Counted from the stretch's first letter, positions 27,189 through 37,291 are shown. The stretch: DNA of 47,367 nt from Alkalinema sp. RU_4_3 (GCA_012031975.1 JAAUSA010000011.1:1-47367); one strand, 5' to 3'. Numbers and translations: made by a program. The notes: generated from the letters alone by a model not told the origin.

Positions 27189-29750
27189 ATGTCTCTGCGA
27201 ACCTCCTTCTCCCGTTTGATGTTGTTGAGTTTGAGTTTGGTCAGCTATGGTTTGGTCCTGCCCCAAATCTCACGGGCGGCGGCGCCATCGGCGTTTACCA
27301 GTCTGGCGAAGGAAGCCAAAGCAGAACTGTCGGACCCGATTGAAGCGGGCCGTCGCCACTATAAGGCGGGCAACTTTAGCGCCGCCGCTACCACCTGGCA
27401 AAATGCGGCACAATTTTTCAAGCAGCAGGGCGACAAAGCCAATCAAGCCCTCAGCCTCAGCTACCTCTCCCTGGCTCACCAAGAACTGGCCCAATGGACC
27501 GAAGCCCAGGAAGCCATAGACCAGAGCCTAAAACTCCTCCAATCTAGCCCAGCGAGCGCCAAACTCTCCGCCCAGGTGATCAACACCGAAGCGAGTTTAC
27601 TGCTGTACACCGGGAAGGTCGAAGCCGCCCTCGACAAATGGCAGCAGGCCCAGAAATATTACGAACAGGCCAGGGACCTCCAGGGCAGCCTCGGCAGCCA
27701 AATCAACCAGGCCCAGGCCCTCCAGCAATTGGGGTTCAACCGTCGAGCGCGCCAGCAGCTTGAATCGATCAATACTCAACTCACGGGCCTGCCTGATTCC
27801 GAACTCAAAGTCACGGCCCTGCGCGCCCTTGGCACGGCCCTCCAGGCCACGGGGGACAGCACCAGCGCCGACATCCTCCGGTCCAGCCTCACGGTCGCCA
27901 AGCAGCTCAATAACCAAACCGACGTCAGCCCCACCTTCCTCAGCCTCGGCAAACTCGCCGTCGCCGAAGGCCAGATGGAAACCGCCCTCGACTAGGAGCT
28001 GGAGCAGGCAGAAGCGAGCACCCAGAATCCCACGGAAAAGCTCCAAGCCCGCCTCAGCCAGCTCCAGCTCCTAGTCGAGCAGGGTCAGTCCAAGGCAGCG
28101 GGGGCGCAGGCGATCAAGCTGGCTAAGGATCTGCACCGCGATCTGATGGCCGCATCCCCCAGTCGTCCGGCCCTCTACACCGCGATCAACTTTGTATCCA
28201 CACTCAATGACCTGGACAACCCCAGTCAGCTTGTGCCCCTGGCCGATCTAGCGGGCCTGCTGGCCCATGTGGTCAAATCCGCCCAGACCACCCAGGACGC
28301 CTCCGCCGAGGCCTATGCCCTGAATCAGTGGGGTCGGCTCTACGATCGCACCCAGCAGCATGGCGAAGCCAAGGCCGTCACAACCCGTTCCCTGGAAATC
28401 GCCCGTCGCCTGGGTGCCGACAACATCATCGCCCAGTCCGCCTGGCAGATGGGCCGGATCGCCAAAACCCGGAATCAAAGAAGCGAAGCGATCGGTTTCT
28501 ACAAAGAAGCAATCAAGTCTCTCCAGGCCATCCGGGGCGATCTGGTGGCCGTCAACCAGGACATGCAGTTCTCCTACCGGGAAAGCGTCGAGCCTATCTA
28601 CCGGGAAATGGTGGCCCTGCTGCTAGACGGTCAGCCCGGACAGGCGGAACTTGCCCAGGCCCGTGACATCGTGGAATCCCTCCAGGTGGCGGAACTGGAT
28701 AACTTCTTCCGGGAAGCCTGCTTGGATAAAGCCCGGCAGATTGACCAGGTTGATCCCACGGCAACGGTCGTCTATCCGATCATCCTGCCCGATCGCCTCG
28801 CCGTCATCCTCTCTACCGCAGGCCAGCCCCTACGCTACTACAGCGTCGCCCAAACCAAGGAGGACACCGAGCGGGTCGTCGCCGCCATGTATCGCTCCCT
28901 CAGCCCGGTGGATAACGCCCGCGATCGCCTCGCCCAGTCCCAGAAACTCTACGACTGGCTGATCCGGCCCGCCGAGCAGGACAACGCATTTAAGGATACG
29001 AAAAACCTCGTCTTTGTCCTCGATGGCCACTTGCGCAACCTGCCGATGGCGGCGCTCCATGATGGCAAGCAGTACTTGATCGAGAAATATGCCGTCACCC
29101 TATCGCCGGGCCTTCAGCTCATGGCCTCCCATAGCAAAACCACCGACCAAGCCAAGGTGATCATCGGCGGGATTAGCGATGCGCGATCGGGGTTTGCAGC
29201 GCTGCCGGGGGTGGCGACAGAGGTCAAAACGATCTCCAACACCCTGTCGAGTAATACCCTGCTCAATCAGCAATTCACGGGCCTCGCCCTCTCCAACCAG
29301 GTGAAAAACAGTGATGCCAGTATCGTCCATCTGGCCACCCACGGACAGTTCAGCTCCCGCATGGAAGATACCTTCCTGCTGACCTGGGATGGTCGGGTGA
29401 ATGTCAAGGAGCTGGCCGAGCTGTTGCGCAGCCGCGAGGGAGACCGGGCCAAGGCCGTAGAGCTCCTGGTGCTGAGCGCCTGTGACACCGCCGCCGGAGA
29501 CGATCGCGCTGCACTCGGGTTGGCGGGTCTTGCCGTTAAATCCGGAGCCCGCAGTACTATAGCCACCCTTTGGCCCGTGAAAGATAAGGCGGCCTCGCTC
29601 TTGATGACCCAGTTCTACAGCAACCTGAAGAACAAAAACTTCACCAAGGCCGAGGCCCTGCGCCAGGCTCAGTTGCACCTGATCCAGAAGACCGACTTCC
29701 GGGAGCCCTTTTTCTGGTCCGGGGTTGTGTTAGTTGGAAACTGGCAATAA
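27189..29750 (+). CDS. exported TPR-CHAT caspase-like protein, interrupted by an in-frame amber codon
   Basis: ATG 27189 begins a signal peptide (MSLRTSFSRLMLLSLSLVSY, cut near ISRAAA). Helical TPR-like repeats follow (YKAGNFSAAATTWQ, QALSLSYLSLAHQELAQW and others), then a CHAT domain to residue 853. The CHAT protease dyad is present: His in HLATHGQFSS and Cys in LLVLSACDTAAGDD, with ATLWPVKD downstream. TAG at 27993-27995 interrupts the frame between ETALD and ELEQAEAS. No frameshift is involved and the frame is otherwise open through, so this is a true nonsense codon or a base error. Internal ATG 28146 could yield the CHAT half without a signal. CHAT enzymes cleave proteins. DUF928 and CHASE2-kinase genes follow, which suggests a shared envelope pathway. 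Confidence 0.88.
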
Positions 29751-29766
29751 CGCCAGCTTTCTCTAC

Positions 29767-29792
29767 AAAAACTACGACCCATCGTGGTTTTT
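29767..29792 (+). terminator. intrinsic terminator after the CHAT gene
   Basis: An 11-bp stem (29767-29777 with 29782-29792, one G-T pair) closed by a CCCA loop ends in T5. It lies 17 bp past the CHAT stop. A5 at its 5' foot would also allow termination on the minus strand. Confidence 0.75.
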
Positions 29793-29946
29793 CTCCGCAA
29801 TCTCCCCTGTGCGTAAAGGCCCCTGTGCCAAAACTTCAGTAATGCCACCGCACAAAGGTCCAGGTCCAACTCCTTAGCATGGTGGCACTGGCTCTACCCA
29901 AGGTTTTCTATCCAAGCCTTCCTATCTAACTATCGGACAAGTTCCT

Positions 29947-30880
29947 ATGACGTACCTCAATCGAATTAGCACCATGGCCGTCTTGGTTGTGGCAGCAATG
30001 GTTTCGGGGCTTCCGGCCCAGGCGATCGGCTTCAAGGCACCGGCGGGCCAAGGGGCACCGAGTCAGGCCACAGGCGGCGCTTCCCGTGGGGGGCATTAAG
30101 TTTGCACCCGCACGCGGCATGGCGGCACCCAGCCAGGCCACCGGCGGTGCTTCCCGTGGGAGTTTCTTCAAGGCACCCAAGGGCCAGGGCATGCCCGGCC
30201 AGGCCACCGGCGGCGCTTCCCGTGGATCGGTGTTTTTCAAGCCCGCCAAGGGCCAGGCCGCTCCCCTGCGCGCTTCGGGGGGTGCATCCCGGACGGGGCG
30301 CTATGACCTGACCGAAGTGCACGGCCCCACGGGCGCAGCGGGTCCAGCGGCGGTGGTGGCTATGCTGCCCCAGAGCTACACGGGCAACACGATTTCCGAG
30401 CGTCCGACGCTGATGGTCTATGTGCCAGCCTCGGCGGCCCGGATGGCCTCCTTTAGTTTGAAAGATGCCCAGGGCCAGACGCTGTACCAGCAGAGCTTGG
30501 CGGTATCGGGGAATGCTGAAGTGATGGCTCTAGCCCTGCCCGCCGATGCCCCCGCCCTGCAAGTGGGTCAGACCTACCAGTGGTATCTGGGCCTACAGGT
30601 GGATGGTGAGCTGAGCCCCAGCACGCCCTATGTGGATGGTTGGATTCAGCGCGTTGAGCCTTCGGCCAACGTAGCAGCGGCCTTGCAGCAGCCTGACCTG
30701 TTCAAGCAGGCGGAAGTGCTGGGTGCAGAAGGGGTCTGGTACGACTGCGCTGCCAAACTCGCCAGCCTGCGGGCAACCCAGCCCAGCAATGCCACCTTGG
30801 ATAAGGAATGGACGGATTTGCTTAGTGCCGTCGGCCTCCAGGAATTGAGCGCCATGCCCGTGGTTTCTGCGGCTCAGTAG
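29947..30880 (+). CDS. exported DUF928 protein with N-terminal tandem repeats, frameshift at a G6 run
   Basis: The frame from ATG 29947 starts MTYLNRISTMAVLVVAAMVS, then GLPAQAIG, a clear export signal. After it come four imperfect repeats of about 21-23 aa of the type FKAPAGQGAPSQATGGASRG. In the given sequence the frame ends at GGH-stop because a G6 run (30088-30093) is one base too long. With G5 the product continues (GIKFAPARG) through the repeats into the DUF928 body (PTLMVYVPA, then FSLKDAQGQTLYQ, YQWYLGLQVDG and ALQQPDLFKQAEVLGAEG-WYD), about 310 aa in all. DUF928 proteins are secreted, of unknown function, and often near CHAT and CHASE2 genes. The CHAT gene ends 196 bp upstream, with a terminator between. 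Confidence 0.85.
30031..30300 (+). repeat. four tandem repeats of 63-69 bp in the DUF928 gene
   Basis: The units begin near 30031, 30094, 30163 and 30232. Each encodes a Gly/Ala/Ser-rich segment ending GGASRG or GGASRT, followed by a phenylalanine-lysine or phenylalanine-phenylalanine joint. The first three share the core CAGGCCAC[A/C]GGCGG. The sequence drift shows they are not recent. Recombination between units could change copy number. Confidence 0.75.
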
Positions 30881-30903
30881 TTTATCGCTCCATTGTTTAT
30901 TTG

Positions 30904-30927
30904 GGGGTGGCTTGCTCAAGTCACCCC
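30904..30927 (+). terminator. stem-loop between DUF928 and CHASE2-kinase genes
   Basis: GGGGTGGCTT and AAGTCACCCC pair over 10 bp with one G-T pair and a GCTC loop, followed by only TTT. It lies 23 bp after the DUF928 stop and 34 bp before the kinase ATG. A weak terminator or attenuator that controls how much read-through reaches the kinase is possible. Confidence 0.5.
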
Positions 30928-30961
30928 TTTCGAGTTCGAACCCCCCGATTTAAGTAGAGTC

Positions 30962-33742
30962 ATGTGGCGTAATCTCAAAACCACCCTTTTTCCCTATCGG
31001 CGTCTAGCCCTATTTACCCCCGTGGTGATTGCCGGGTCGATCGCCGCCCACCATTTGGGCTGGTTTAATCGGCTGGAATGGCAGATGCGAGATCTACTGG
31101 TGCTGTCCCAAACAACCGATGCCAAGGGTCGATCGGTCGCCGACAAAATTGTGATCGTGACGATCGATGAGAAAGATATTGCGGCGGTTAAAAATTGGCC
31201 GATTCCCGATGAGAATTTAGCGGATTTACTCGAAAAGATTCGGGCTCAAAATCCCCGTGTCGTGGGGATGGATCTTTACCGCGATCTGCCCGTGGGGCAG
31301 GGCTACGATCGGCTCAAGAAAGTCTTTGAATCCATGCCCAGCTTGATCGGCGTGGAGAAAATCACAGGGGAGCGCGTCAAACCCTCTGCGGTGCTGAAAG
31401 CCAAGGATCAGGTGGCGATCGCCGATTTGGTCTTGGACGGCGATCGCCATGTGCGGCGGGCCATGCTGACGGCGGAAGATAGTAAAGAAGGGAATGCCCA
31501 GAAGGCGGGTCTGGCCACCCAAGTGGCCCTGAAATACCTGGAAGCCGACAATATCAACCTCGAACCGATTAAAGACACCCACTATCGTCTGGGCAAGACA
31601 GACTATCGCCCCCTCAACATTGGGGAAGCAGGCTACAATCGCCAGGACCTCGGCGGCTACCAGATTCTGATGAAATGGTATGGATCGGAATCGGCGTTTC
31701 AACAAGTATCCATGCGGGATGTGATCGCGGGCAAGGTCGATCCGAACTTGATGCGCGATCGCATGGTGTTTATCGGGTCCTTCGCCGAAAGCACCAACGA
31801 CTTCTTCAACACACCCTACAGTCTAAAAGCCAAAACCACCCGTGTCGCCACACCCGGCGTGGTAATTCATGCCAATATTGCCCATCAGCTAGTGCAGTCC
31901 GCGATCGTAGGCAACCACGAACTCCATGGATTCTCCGATCGCCAAACCTATGTCTGGATTGGGCTCTGGGGCATTGCGGGCATTGCGGGCTGTTGGTGGC
32001 TGGCCGGGGATGGCCTGAAGCGCCGCCTGCCGGGGGGGAATGTGCTGTGGGGATCGATCGGTCTGACCACGGCCTTGATCGGCTGTACCTATGGGGGGTT
32101 TGTAAACGGGCGTTTAGTCCCCTTGACGCCAGCGTTAGTCGCCATGCTGACGGGCATTACAGGCACAGCCCTAGTGTACAAACAACAGCGTTTAGAACAG
32201 GCGAATCAGCAACTGCTGGACTATTCTAAAAACCTCGAAGTTAAGGTAGCAGAACGGACCCAGGAGCTGTCCCTGGCCAAGCAGGCGGCGGATGCGGCCA
32301 ATCAGGCGAAAAGTGAATTCCTGGCCAATATGAGCCATGAATTACGGACACCGCTGAATGGGATTTTGGGCTATGCGCAGGTGTTGCAGCGATCGACCGA
32401 GCTGCCTACCAAATCCCGTGAAGGGGTGGAGATCATCCATCAATGCGGCACCCATTTGCTGATGTTGATTAATGACATTTTGGATCTTTCCAAAATCGAA
32501 GCGCGGAAACTCGAACTCCACAATAATCCGATTAATCTATCGAATTTCCTCAATGGGGTCAGTGAAATCTGTCGAATTCGTGCCCAGGAAAAGGGCGTGG
32601 AGTTCCAACTGGTGCTCTCCCCTGGCCTACCCACGGGCATTCAAGCCGATGAGAAACGCCTGCGGCAGGTGTTGATTAATCTATTGGGCAATGCGATCAA
32701 GTTCACCGATCAAGGGCGAGTCACCCTGCGAGTCAGTCAAACCACCGAAGCAGAAACGGGTGTCCTAGGCACAATCCCCACGGCAGAAGAAGAGATGCGG
32801 CTGCGGTTTCAGATCGAGGATACGGGCGTCGGCATGACAGACCGCCAGTTGGGTAAGATCTTCCAAGCCTTTGAACAGGTCGGTGACAACGATCGCAAAA
32901 CCGACGGCACGGGCCTGGGCCTGGCGATCAGCCAGCGGATTGCGGAACTGTTGGGCAGTCAAATCCAGGTCCGTAGCCATCTCGGCGAGGGCAGCACCTT
33001 CTGGCTCGACGCCAACTTCCAAACGATTAACGATTGGGCAACGACGCCAGCGGCCCAGTCCCTGCAACAGCAGGTGGTGGGATTCGAACTAGGCGATCGG
33101 GCCTCTGCGCCCAGCATTCTACTCGTTGATGATGATTTGAAACACCGTAGCGTTTTAAATACGCTGTTGGCCCAGATTGGGTTTAGTTTACTGACGGCGG
33201 AGAATGGGGTGGTGGGTTTGCAGCAGGCGATCGCCCAGCTCCCGGATCTGATCGTGCTGGATCTCGATATGCCAGAGATGAATGGATTTGACCTAATTGA
33301 AGCGCTCCAGCAAAATGACAAAACCACAGGCATTCCGATCGTGGTCGCCAGCGCCCGTGTGTTTGAGGAAGATAGGCTGAAAACCTTGCAGGCCGGGGCT
33401 AGCCATTTCCTGCCCAAGCCCATTCAGTTTGAAGCATTGTTAAAAGTCTTGGAACAAAGCTTAGCATTGCAATGGTTATATGCGGAAGGTGCTGAAAAGC
33501 TTGAGCCACAGCAAGAAACGCCGACTAAAATGGTACCGCCCAGCCCAGAAATCATTGAAAAACTTTACCATTTATCCATGCTCGGGGATATTGACGCGAT
33601 CGAGGGTACTCTAAGGGAACTTGTGAACGATAATTCTGCTCTATCACCGTTTGCCAAAGAAATTCAGGGCTTTGCGGCCAGTTTCCAAACGGGAAAAATA
33701 CGCCAGTTCCTAAAATCCTTTGCCATGGCGGAGTCCGCCTAA
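30962..33742 (+). CDS. CHASE2-domain hybrid sensor histidine kinase with receiver domain
   Basis: The 926-aa protein has one N-terminal helix (about 14-35), then a large periplasmic CHASE2 sensor (about 40-320; EKDIAAVKNWPIPD, RVVGMDLYRD, FIGSFAESTNDFFNTPYS). Three membrane helices follow (about 330-430) and a coiled coil (about 440-470). The kinase core has FLANMSHELRTPLNG (phospho-His), NLLGNAIKFTDQG, GVGMTD and GTGLGLAIS. A receiver carries ILLVDDD, the phospho-Asp in LDLDMPEM and a closing KP. A helical tail of about 90 residues follows. ATG 30962 fits the family start (MWRNLKTTLFPYRRL). It lies 6 bp before the next kinase gene, and the CHAT/DUF928 genes lie upstream. Confidence 0.92.
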   Translation: MWRNLKTTLFPYRRLALFTPVVIAGSIAAHHLGWFNRLEWQMRDLLVLSQTTDAKGRSVADKIVIVTIDEKDIAAVKNWPIPDENLADLLEKIRAQNPRVVGMDLYRDLPVGQGYDRLKKVFESMPSLIGVEKITGERVKPSAVLKAKDQVAIADLVLDGDRHVRRAMLTAEDSKEGNAQKAGLATQVALKYLEADNINLEPIKDTHYRLGKTDYRPLNIGEAGYNRQDLGGYQILMKWYGSESAFQQVSMRDVIAGKVDPNLMRDRMVFIGSFAESTNDFFNTPYSLKAKTTRVATPGVVIHANIAHQLVQSAIVGNHELHGFSDRQTYVWIGLWGIAGIAGCWWLAGDGLKRRLPGGNVLWGSIGLTTALIGCTYGGFVNGRLVPLTPALVAMLTGITGTALVYKQQRLEQANQQLLDYSKNLEVKVAERTQELSLAKQAADAANQAKSEFLANMSHELRTPLNGILGYAQVLQRSTELPTKSREGVEIIHQCGTHLLMLINDILDLSKIEARKLELHNNPINLSNFLNGVSEICRIRAQEKGVEFQLVLSPGLPTGIQADEKRLRQVLINLLGNAIKFTDQGRVTLRVSQTTEAETGVLGTIPTAEEEMRLRFQIEDTGVGMTDRQLGKIFQAFEQVGDNDRKTDGTGLGLAISQRIAELLGSQIQVRSHLGEGSTFWLDANFQTINDWATTPAAQSLQQQVVGFELGDRASAPSILLVDDDLKHRSVLNTLLAQIGFSLLTAENGVVGLQQAIAQLPDLIVLDLDMPEMNGFDLIEALQQNDKTTGIPIVVASARVFEEDRLKTLQAGASHFLPKPIQFEALLKVLEQSLALQWLYAEGAEKLEPQQETPTKMVPPSPEIIEKLYHLSMLGDIDAIEGTLRELVNDNSALSPFAKEIQGFAASFQTGKIRQFLKSFAMAESA

Positions 33743-33748
33743 GTCTTT

Positions 33749-35050
33749 ATGCATTCTGATAATCCGCTTCGCATTCTGCTCGTTGATGACACGCCGACCA
33801 ACCTGAAGGTGTTGGCCGAGGCACTGCATGGCCAGGGTTGGAAGACTTTGATGGCAGCCGATGGGGAGTCGGCCATCGAACAGGTGGAATATTTGCGTCC
33901 AGATTTAATTTTGCTGGATGTGATGATGCCGGGAATTGATGGGTTTGAGACCTGTCGGCGGCTGAAGGCGAATCCGGGCACCCAGGATATTCCGATCATT
34001 TTTATGACGGCGCTGTCTGACACCGTCGATAAGGTGCGGGGTTTAGAACTAGGGGCGGTGGACTATGTGACGAAGCCCTTCCAACATGAGGAGGTGATCG
34101 CGCGTACGAAATTACACCTGCGGCTGTCGCAGTTAACCCACAAATTAGAGCAGGAGGTGCAGTCGCGCACCCAGGATTTGAGTCAGTCCCTAAGCCAATT
34201 GCAGCAGGCCCAGTTGCAGCTGGTGCAAAGCGAGAAGATGTCTACCCTGGGACAGTTGGTGGCGGGCATTGGCCATGAGATTAATAATCCGATTGGGTTT
34301 ATCAATGGCAATTTGAAATATGTGCAGGAGTATGCCAATGATTTGTTCCGATTGCTAGAACTGTATCAGACGAAGCTCCCCAACCCTGATGCCGAGTTAG
34401 AGGATTTGATCGAGGAGATTGATCCGCCCTATTTGATTGGCGATATGCCGCAGATGATTGGGTCAATGAAGGAGGGCGTTTCGCGTCTTCAAGAGATTAG
34501 CCTGTCCCTGCGGACCTTTGCGCGCAGCGATACGGCATCGATGGTGGAATATCAGGTGGAGGATGGCTTGAATAGCACGTTGATGCTGTTGGGTCACAGG
34601 TTGAAGGCCGACGATCGCCGCCCTGCAATTCAAATTATCAAAAATTTCCAAACGACACCGAAGGTGAGCTGCTATGCGGGGCAGTTGAATCAGGTGTTTA
34701 TGAATTTGTTTGCCAATGCGATCGATGCCTTGGATGACTTTAACGAAGGCAAGAGCTATCAGGAATTGGAAACAACCCCCAATCGAATTACTGTCAGCAC
34801 GGAACTCAAGAATAACGAATTGGTGATTCGGATTGGGGATAACGGCATTGGTATTGACGACCAAATTCGCGAGAAAATCTTTGAGCCTTCGTTCACGACC
34901 AAGGCCGTGGGCAAGGGCACTGGCCTAGGTTTACCCATTAGCCAGCAGATTATTGAAGGCAAGCACAAAGGGAAACTAGATTGTTTTTCCGAGGTCGGCA
35001 AGGGCACAGAATTTGTGATTACGTTGCCGATCGAGTCCCAGGCTGATTAG
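33749..35050 (+). CDS. receiver-histidine kinase (REC-HisKA-HATPase)
   Basis: The 433-aa soluble kinase has an N-terminal receiver ([10 protein letters not shown], phospho-Asp in [22 protein letters not shown]), then a coiled coil (about 120-160). The kinase core has [14 protein letters not shown] (phospho-His), [19 protein letters not shown] and GTGLGLPIS. It therefore takes phosphate from another kinase and passes it on, the usual second stage of a phosphorelay. It starts 6 bp after the CHASE2 kinase stop, so the pair is surely co-transcribed, and the CHASE2 receiver or kinase is the likely input. The same style of core (EINNP-GF) occurs in the GAF kinase at 12.4-15.1 kb. Confidence 0.93.
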   Translation: MHSDNPLRILLVDDTPTNLKVLAEALHGQGWKTLMAADGESAIEQVEYLRPDLILLDVMMPGIDGFETCRRLKANPGTQDIPIIFMTALSDTVDKVRGLELGAVDYVTKPFQHEEVIARTKLHLRLSQLTHKLEQEVQSRTQDLSQSLSQLQQAQLQLVQSEKMSTLGQLVAGIGHEINNPIGFINGNLKYVQEYANDLFRLLELYQTKLPNPDAELEDLIEEIDPPYLIGDMPQMIGSMKEGVSRLQEISLSLRTFARSDTASMVEYQVEDGLNSTLMLLGHRLKADDRRPAIQIIKNFQTTPKVSCYAGQLNQVFMNLFANAIDALDDFNEGKSYQELETTPNRITVSTELKNNELVIRIGDNGIGIDDQIREKIFEPSFTTKAVGKGTGLGLPISQQIIEGKHKGKLDCFSEVGKGTEFVITLPIESQAD

Positions 35051-35068
35051 TGAAATTACAAATTGCAA

Positions 35069-35100
35069 GAAAAAGGCGATCGTGCAATGGCGATCGCCTT
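35069..35100 (-). terminator. intrinsic terminator of the WecG-type gene
   Basis: A perfect 10-bp stem AAGGCGATCG/CGATCGCCTT (35073-35082 with 35091-35100) is followed on the minus strand by T5 (A5 at 35070-35074). HIP1 is built into the stem. It lies between the converging REC-kinase and WecG genes and probably stops both. Confidence 0.7.
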
Positions 35101-35132
35101 CAATACCCATTGATTCAGCTCGGAACTAACAA

Positions 35133-35981
35133 TTAACGATTCACCACCTGACGGCTTGGCGCGGCCTCCAACCAAGGGCGGGACATCACCGGGGTAAACA
35201 TCCGGGGAGCCTCACGGCGACCCACTGAAGACAACACCTGCTTCAGCGCCATCCACAAAAACGGCGGAATCGTCTCACTATAGCGACCCCACAGCCGCTT
35301 CGGCTCCTGCACCAGGCGATAGAGCCACTCCAAGCCCGCACTCCGCACAAACTGCGGCGCCCGACTGTGGATCCCCGCATAGAGCGGAAACACACCACCA
35401 ATCCCCAGCATCACAGCCTGAATCCGATCTTTGTAGGCCATCATCCACTTTTCCTGCTTCGGACAACCCAGGGAAAGGAAAACAATCCCCGCTCCACTGT
35501 CGTTGACCATTTCCACCACCGAATCATCCACCTGCACAGGCATCGAAATCATCGGCAGGGACTCCATACCCGCCACCTTGAGCGTCGGAAAATCACGCTT
35601 CAAGCGGGTTGCCATCCGATCGAGCACAGCATCCTCAGAACCCAGGAAGAAAACACTCACATCCTCAGCGATGGCCTGATGACAGACCGCCATCATCAAA
35701 TCCAACCCCGCCACCCGGTCCTGCTGCTCGCGGCGCAATAGCTGAACCATCCAGACTAAGGGCATGCCATCCGGTGTGACCATATCTGCATGGTTCAACA
35801 CATGGGCTAAATTAGAATCCCAGGAGGCCTCGGTCAACATGTGCACATTGGCCACACAGACCACTTTGCTGAGGCCCTTCTTGGCCCAACCCATCACCAC
35901 ATCGACTTGCTCCTTAAAGGGCAGGGCCGTGACGGGAAATCCGATTACGTTCTGAGCTGGAATGTAGTTAGCGACTGTCAT
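35133..35981 (-). CDS. WecG/TagA/CpsF family glycosyltransferase
   Basis: The 282-aa GT26 enzyme adds a sugar to a lipid-linked glycan, the second step after a sugar-1-phosphate transferase. Family signatures: VCVANVHMLTEASWD, ADMVTPDGMPLVW, VFFLGSEDAVLDRM, IVFLSLGCPKQEKWM and a basic EWLYRLVQEPKRLWGRY near the end. It has no membrane helix, and a C-terminal tail of about 35 residues looks variable. Substrates are unknown. It may act with the polyprenyl sugar transferase at 5.1 kb but is not adjacent to it. Confidence 0.92.
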   Translation of the reverse strand: MTVANYIPAQNVIGFPVTALPFKEQVDVVMGWAKKGLSKVVCVANVHMLTEASWDSNLAHVLNHADMVTPDGMPLVWMVQLLRREQQDRVAGLDLMMAVCHQAIAEDVSVFFLGSEDAVLDRMATRLKRDFPTLKVAGMESLPMISMPVQVDDSVVEMVNDSGAGIVFLSLGCPKQEKWMMAYKDRIQAVMLGIGGVFPLYAGIHSRAPQFVRSAGLEWLYRLVQEPKRLWGRYSETIPPFLWMALKQVLSSVGRREAPRMFTPVMSRPWLEAAPSRQVVNR

Positions 35982-36598
35982 GGGTATGTACCAAAACCAC
36001 AGAAGAAGAACTGACTGGATTCTGAAGGATATTTCAGGGAGTGCTTATGAGATAGGAACTTACAAGGCTCAGCTACTGAAATATAAAACGAACCCTGTTC
36101 TATGTTGATAAGAAACACGCTGACCTAAGATTCACCGAGAACGCACTTAAGTAACATTAATGACCCTGTTGCTTAATAGGTTGCTCAGGTTGCCTTACTT
36201 TCGAATAGCCTTGGGGGTTTTGGCGGAGCTGATGGGGCTTTACCTATTCCGAGAATAGCGGATCTACCTAGGGATGTCTGTAAAAGTTGGATGAAGTCTT
36301 AACCTTGGAATGCGTGAATTACGTAAATAATCAACCTCAAGAAATGTATATTTGATACAGGAAGCCCTATCCGTGGGGTTTGGACTCGGGGACAAGTAGA
36401 ATCACGGTAAGGCCGATCGAATCTTTCTTTGAGATAATTTTCTAGCTATGGAATCAGGGAAAATACCGACGTATTCAGGCTTTTCCTGCTCCTCAAACCA
36501 AACAATGCCAACCTAGCTTCGAAATGCCATCGGTTCTGGACCCATGCTAGACCAGACAATGGCACTCTAAGGATCCGAGGCATGGCCATGGTGTTGCT
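35982..36598. other. 617-bp intergenic stretch
   Basis: No conserved ORF, RNA gene or repeat was recognised. The stretch is AT-richer than the coding parts and lies upstream of the WecG-type gene, so a long leader or several promoters are possible. An imperfect hairpin (CAGGGAAAA with TTTTCCTG near 36460-36490) is the only structure seen. Confidence 0.35.
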
Positions 36599-37291
36599 TT
36601 AAAGCAATCGGGCGGCCTGGGGGGCCAAGGCCGCTAAATCGATCGCCCCCAACCGCACAAAGGCCCGATCGATCGCCCCTTTCCCCCGTAACATACCGAT
36701 ACTGGCTCCGGGACAAATCCAACTCAGTGTTTCTACAGAAAAGCGATCGCGCAAGCATTGGACAGAGCGCAGTTGCCTGGGCCAGTGGAAGGTTTTGGCA
36801 ATCCGCAGGGGAGCGGGATTCCCGGCGCGATCGCCCAACAAATGCCGCCCCGTAAACAACATGCCACCATGGCCCGCGTAGTAGACACAGGCGGATCCGG
36901 GGGAATGGCCCGGTGTCCAGATCACTTCACAGCCCAGGGCAAGGGTTTTGTTGTGATGGAAGGTCTGACAATCCACCTCCGGCAGCAGATAGGCCTCCTG
37001 CTCCTGGACCACCAAGACACAGCCAAGCTGCTGGGCCATCTTGGCCACCTGCTTCCCAAACCCCCCGCGATGGGTCATCACCCATTGTTTGACACCGCCG
37101 CGATTGTCCAGGAACTGCAAATTCTCTTCGTTCCAAGCGGGGGCATCAATCAAAATATTGTGCTGGGCGAGGAAATAGGCCGTGCCGCCGAGGGTCTCTC
37201 GGTTGGGGGGGAAGGCATAGACGGAGGTGGTTGGATCGCCCCCTTCGAGAACGGAACGCGGGAGTTTTGGCGGTGAGGCGTATTGCTGCAC
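36599..37291 (-). CDS. MBL-fold hydrolase-like protein with degenerate first metal motif
   Basis: The 230-aa protein follows the metallo-beta-lactamase fold: GGTAYFLAQHNILIDAP, the motif-I position WVMTHRGGFGKQ, TPGHSPGSACVYY (motif II) and GMLFTGRHLLGD (motif III). The usual HxHxDH is replaced by HRGGFGK, so one metal site is largely lost, whereas the later His and Asp remain. It may bind one metal, or be a non-enzyme relative. The start is GTG 37291. It is divergent from the M50 protease gene. The substrate is unknown. Confidence 0.75.
   Translation of the reverse strand: MQQYASPPKLPRSVLEGGDPTTSVYAFPPNRETLGGTAYFLAQHNILIDAPAWNEENLQFLDNRGGVKQWVMTHRGGFGKQVAKMAQQLGCVLVVQEQEAYLLPEVDCQTFHHNKTLALGCEVIWTPGHSPGSACVYYAGHGGMLFTGRHLLGDRAGNPAPLRIAKTFHWPRQLRSVQCLRDRFSVETLSWICPGASIGMLRGKGAIDRAFVRLGAIDLAALAPQAARLL

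Noticed and set aside
29100-29678. 192-aa minus-strand ORF opposite the CHAT domain
   Set aside because: The CHAT motifs on the plus strand are complete; this is an antisense shadow.
30031-30300. Tandem repeats considered as a CRISPR array
   Set aside because: The repeats are imperfect, contiguous and protein-coding, with no spacers between them.
30930-30945. GTTCGAACC resembling a tRNA T-loop
   Set aside because: No acceptor, D or anticodon arm can be drawn around it; it lies between a hairpin and the kinase start.
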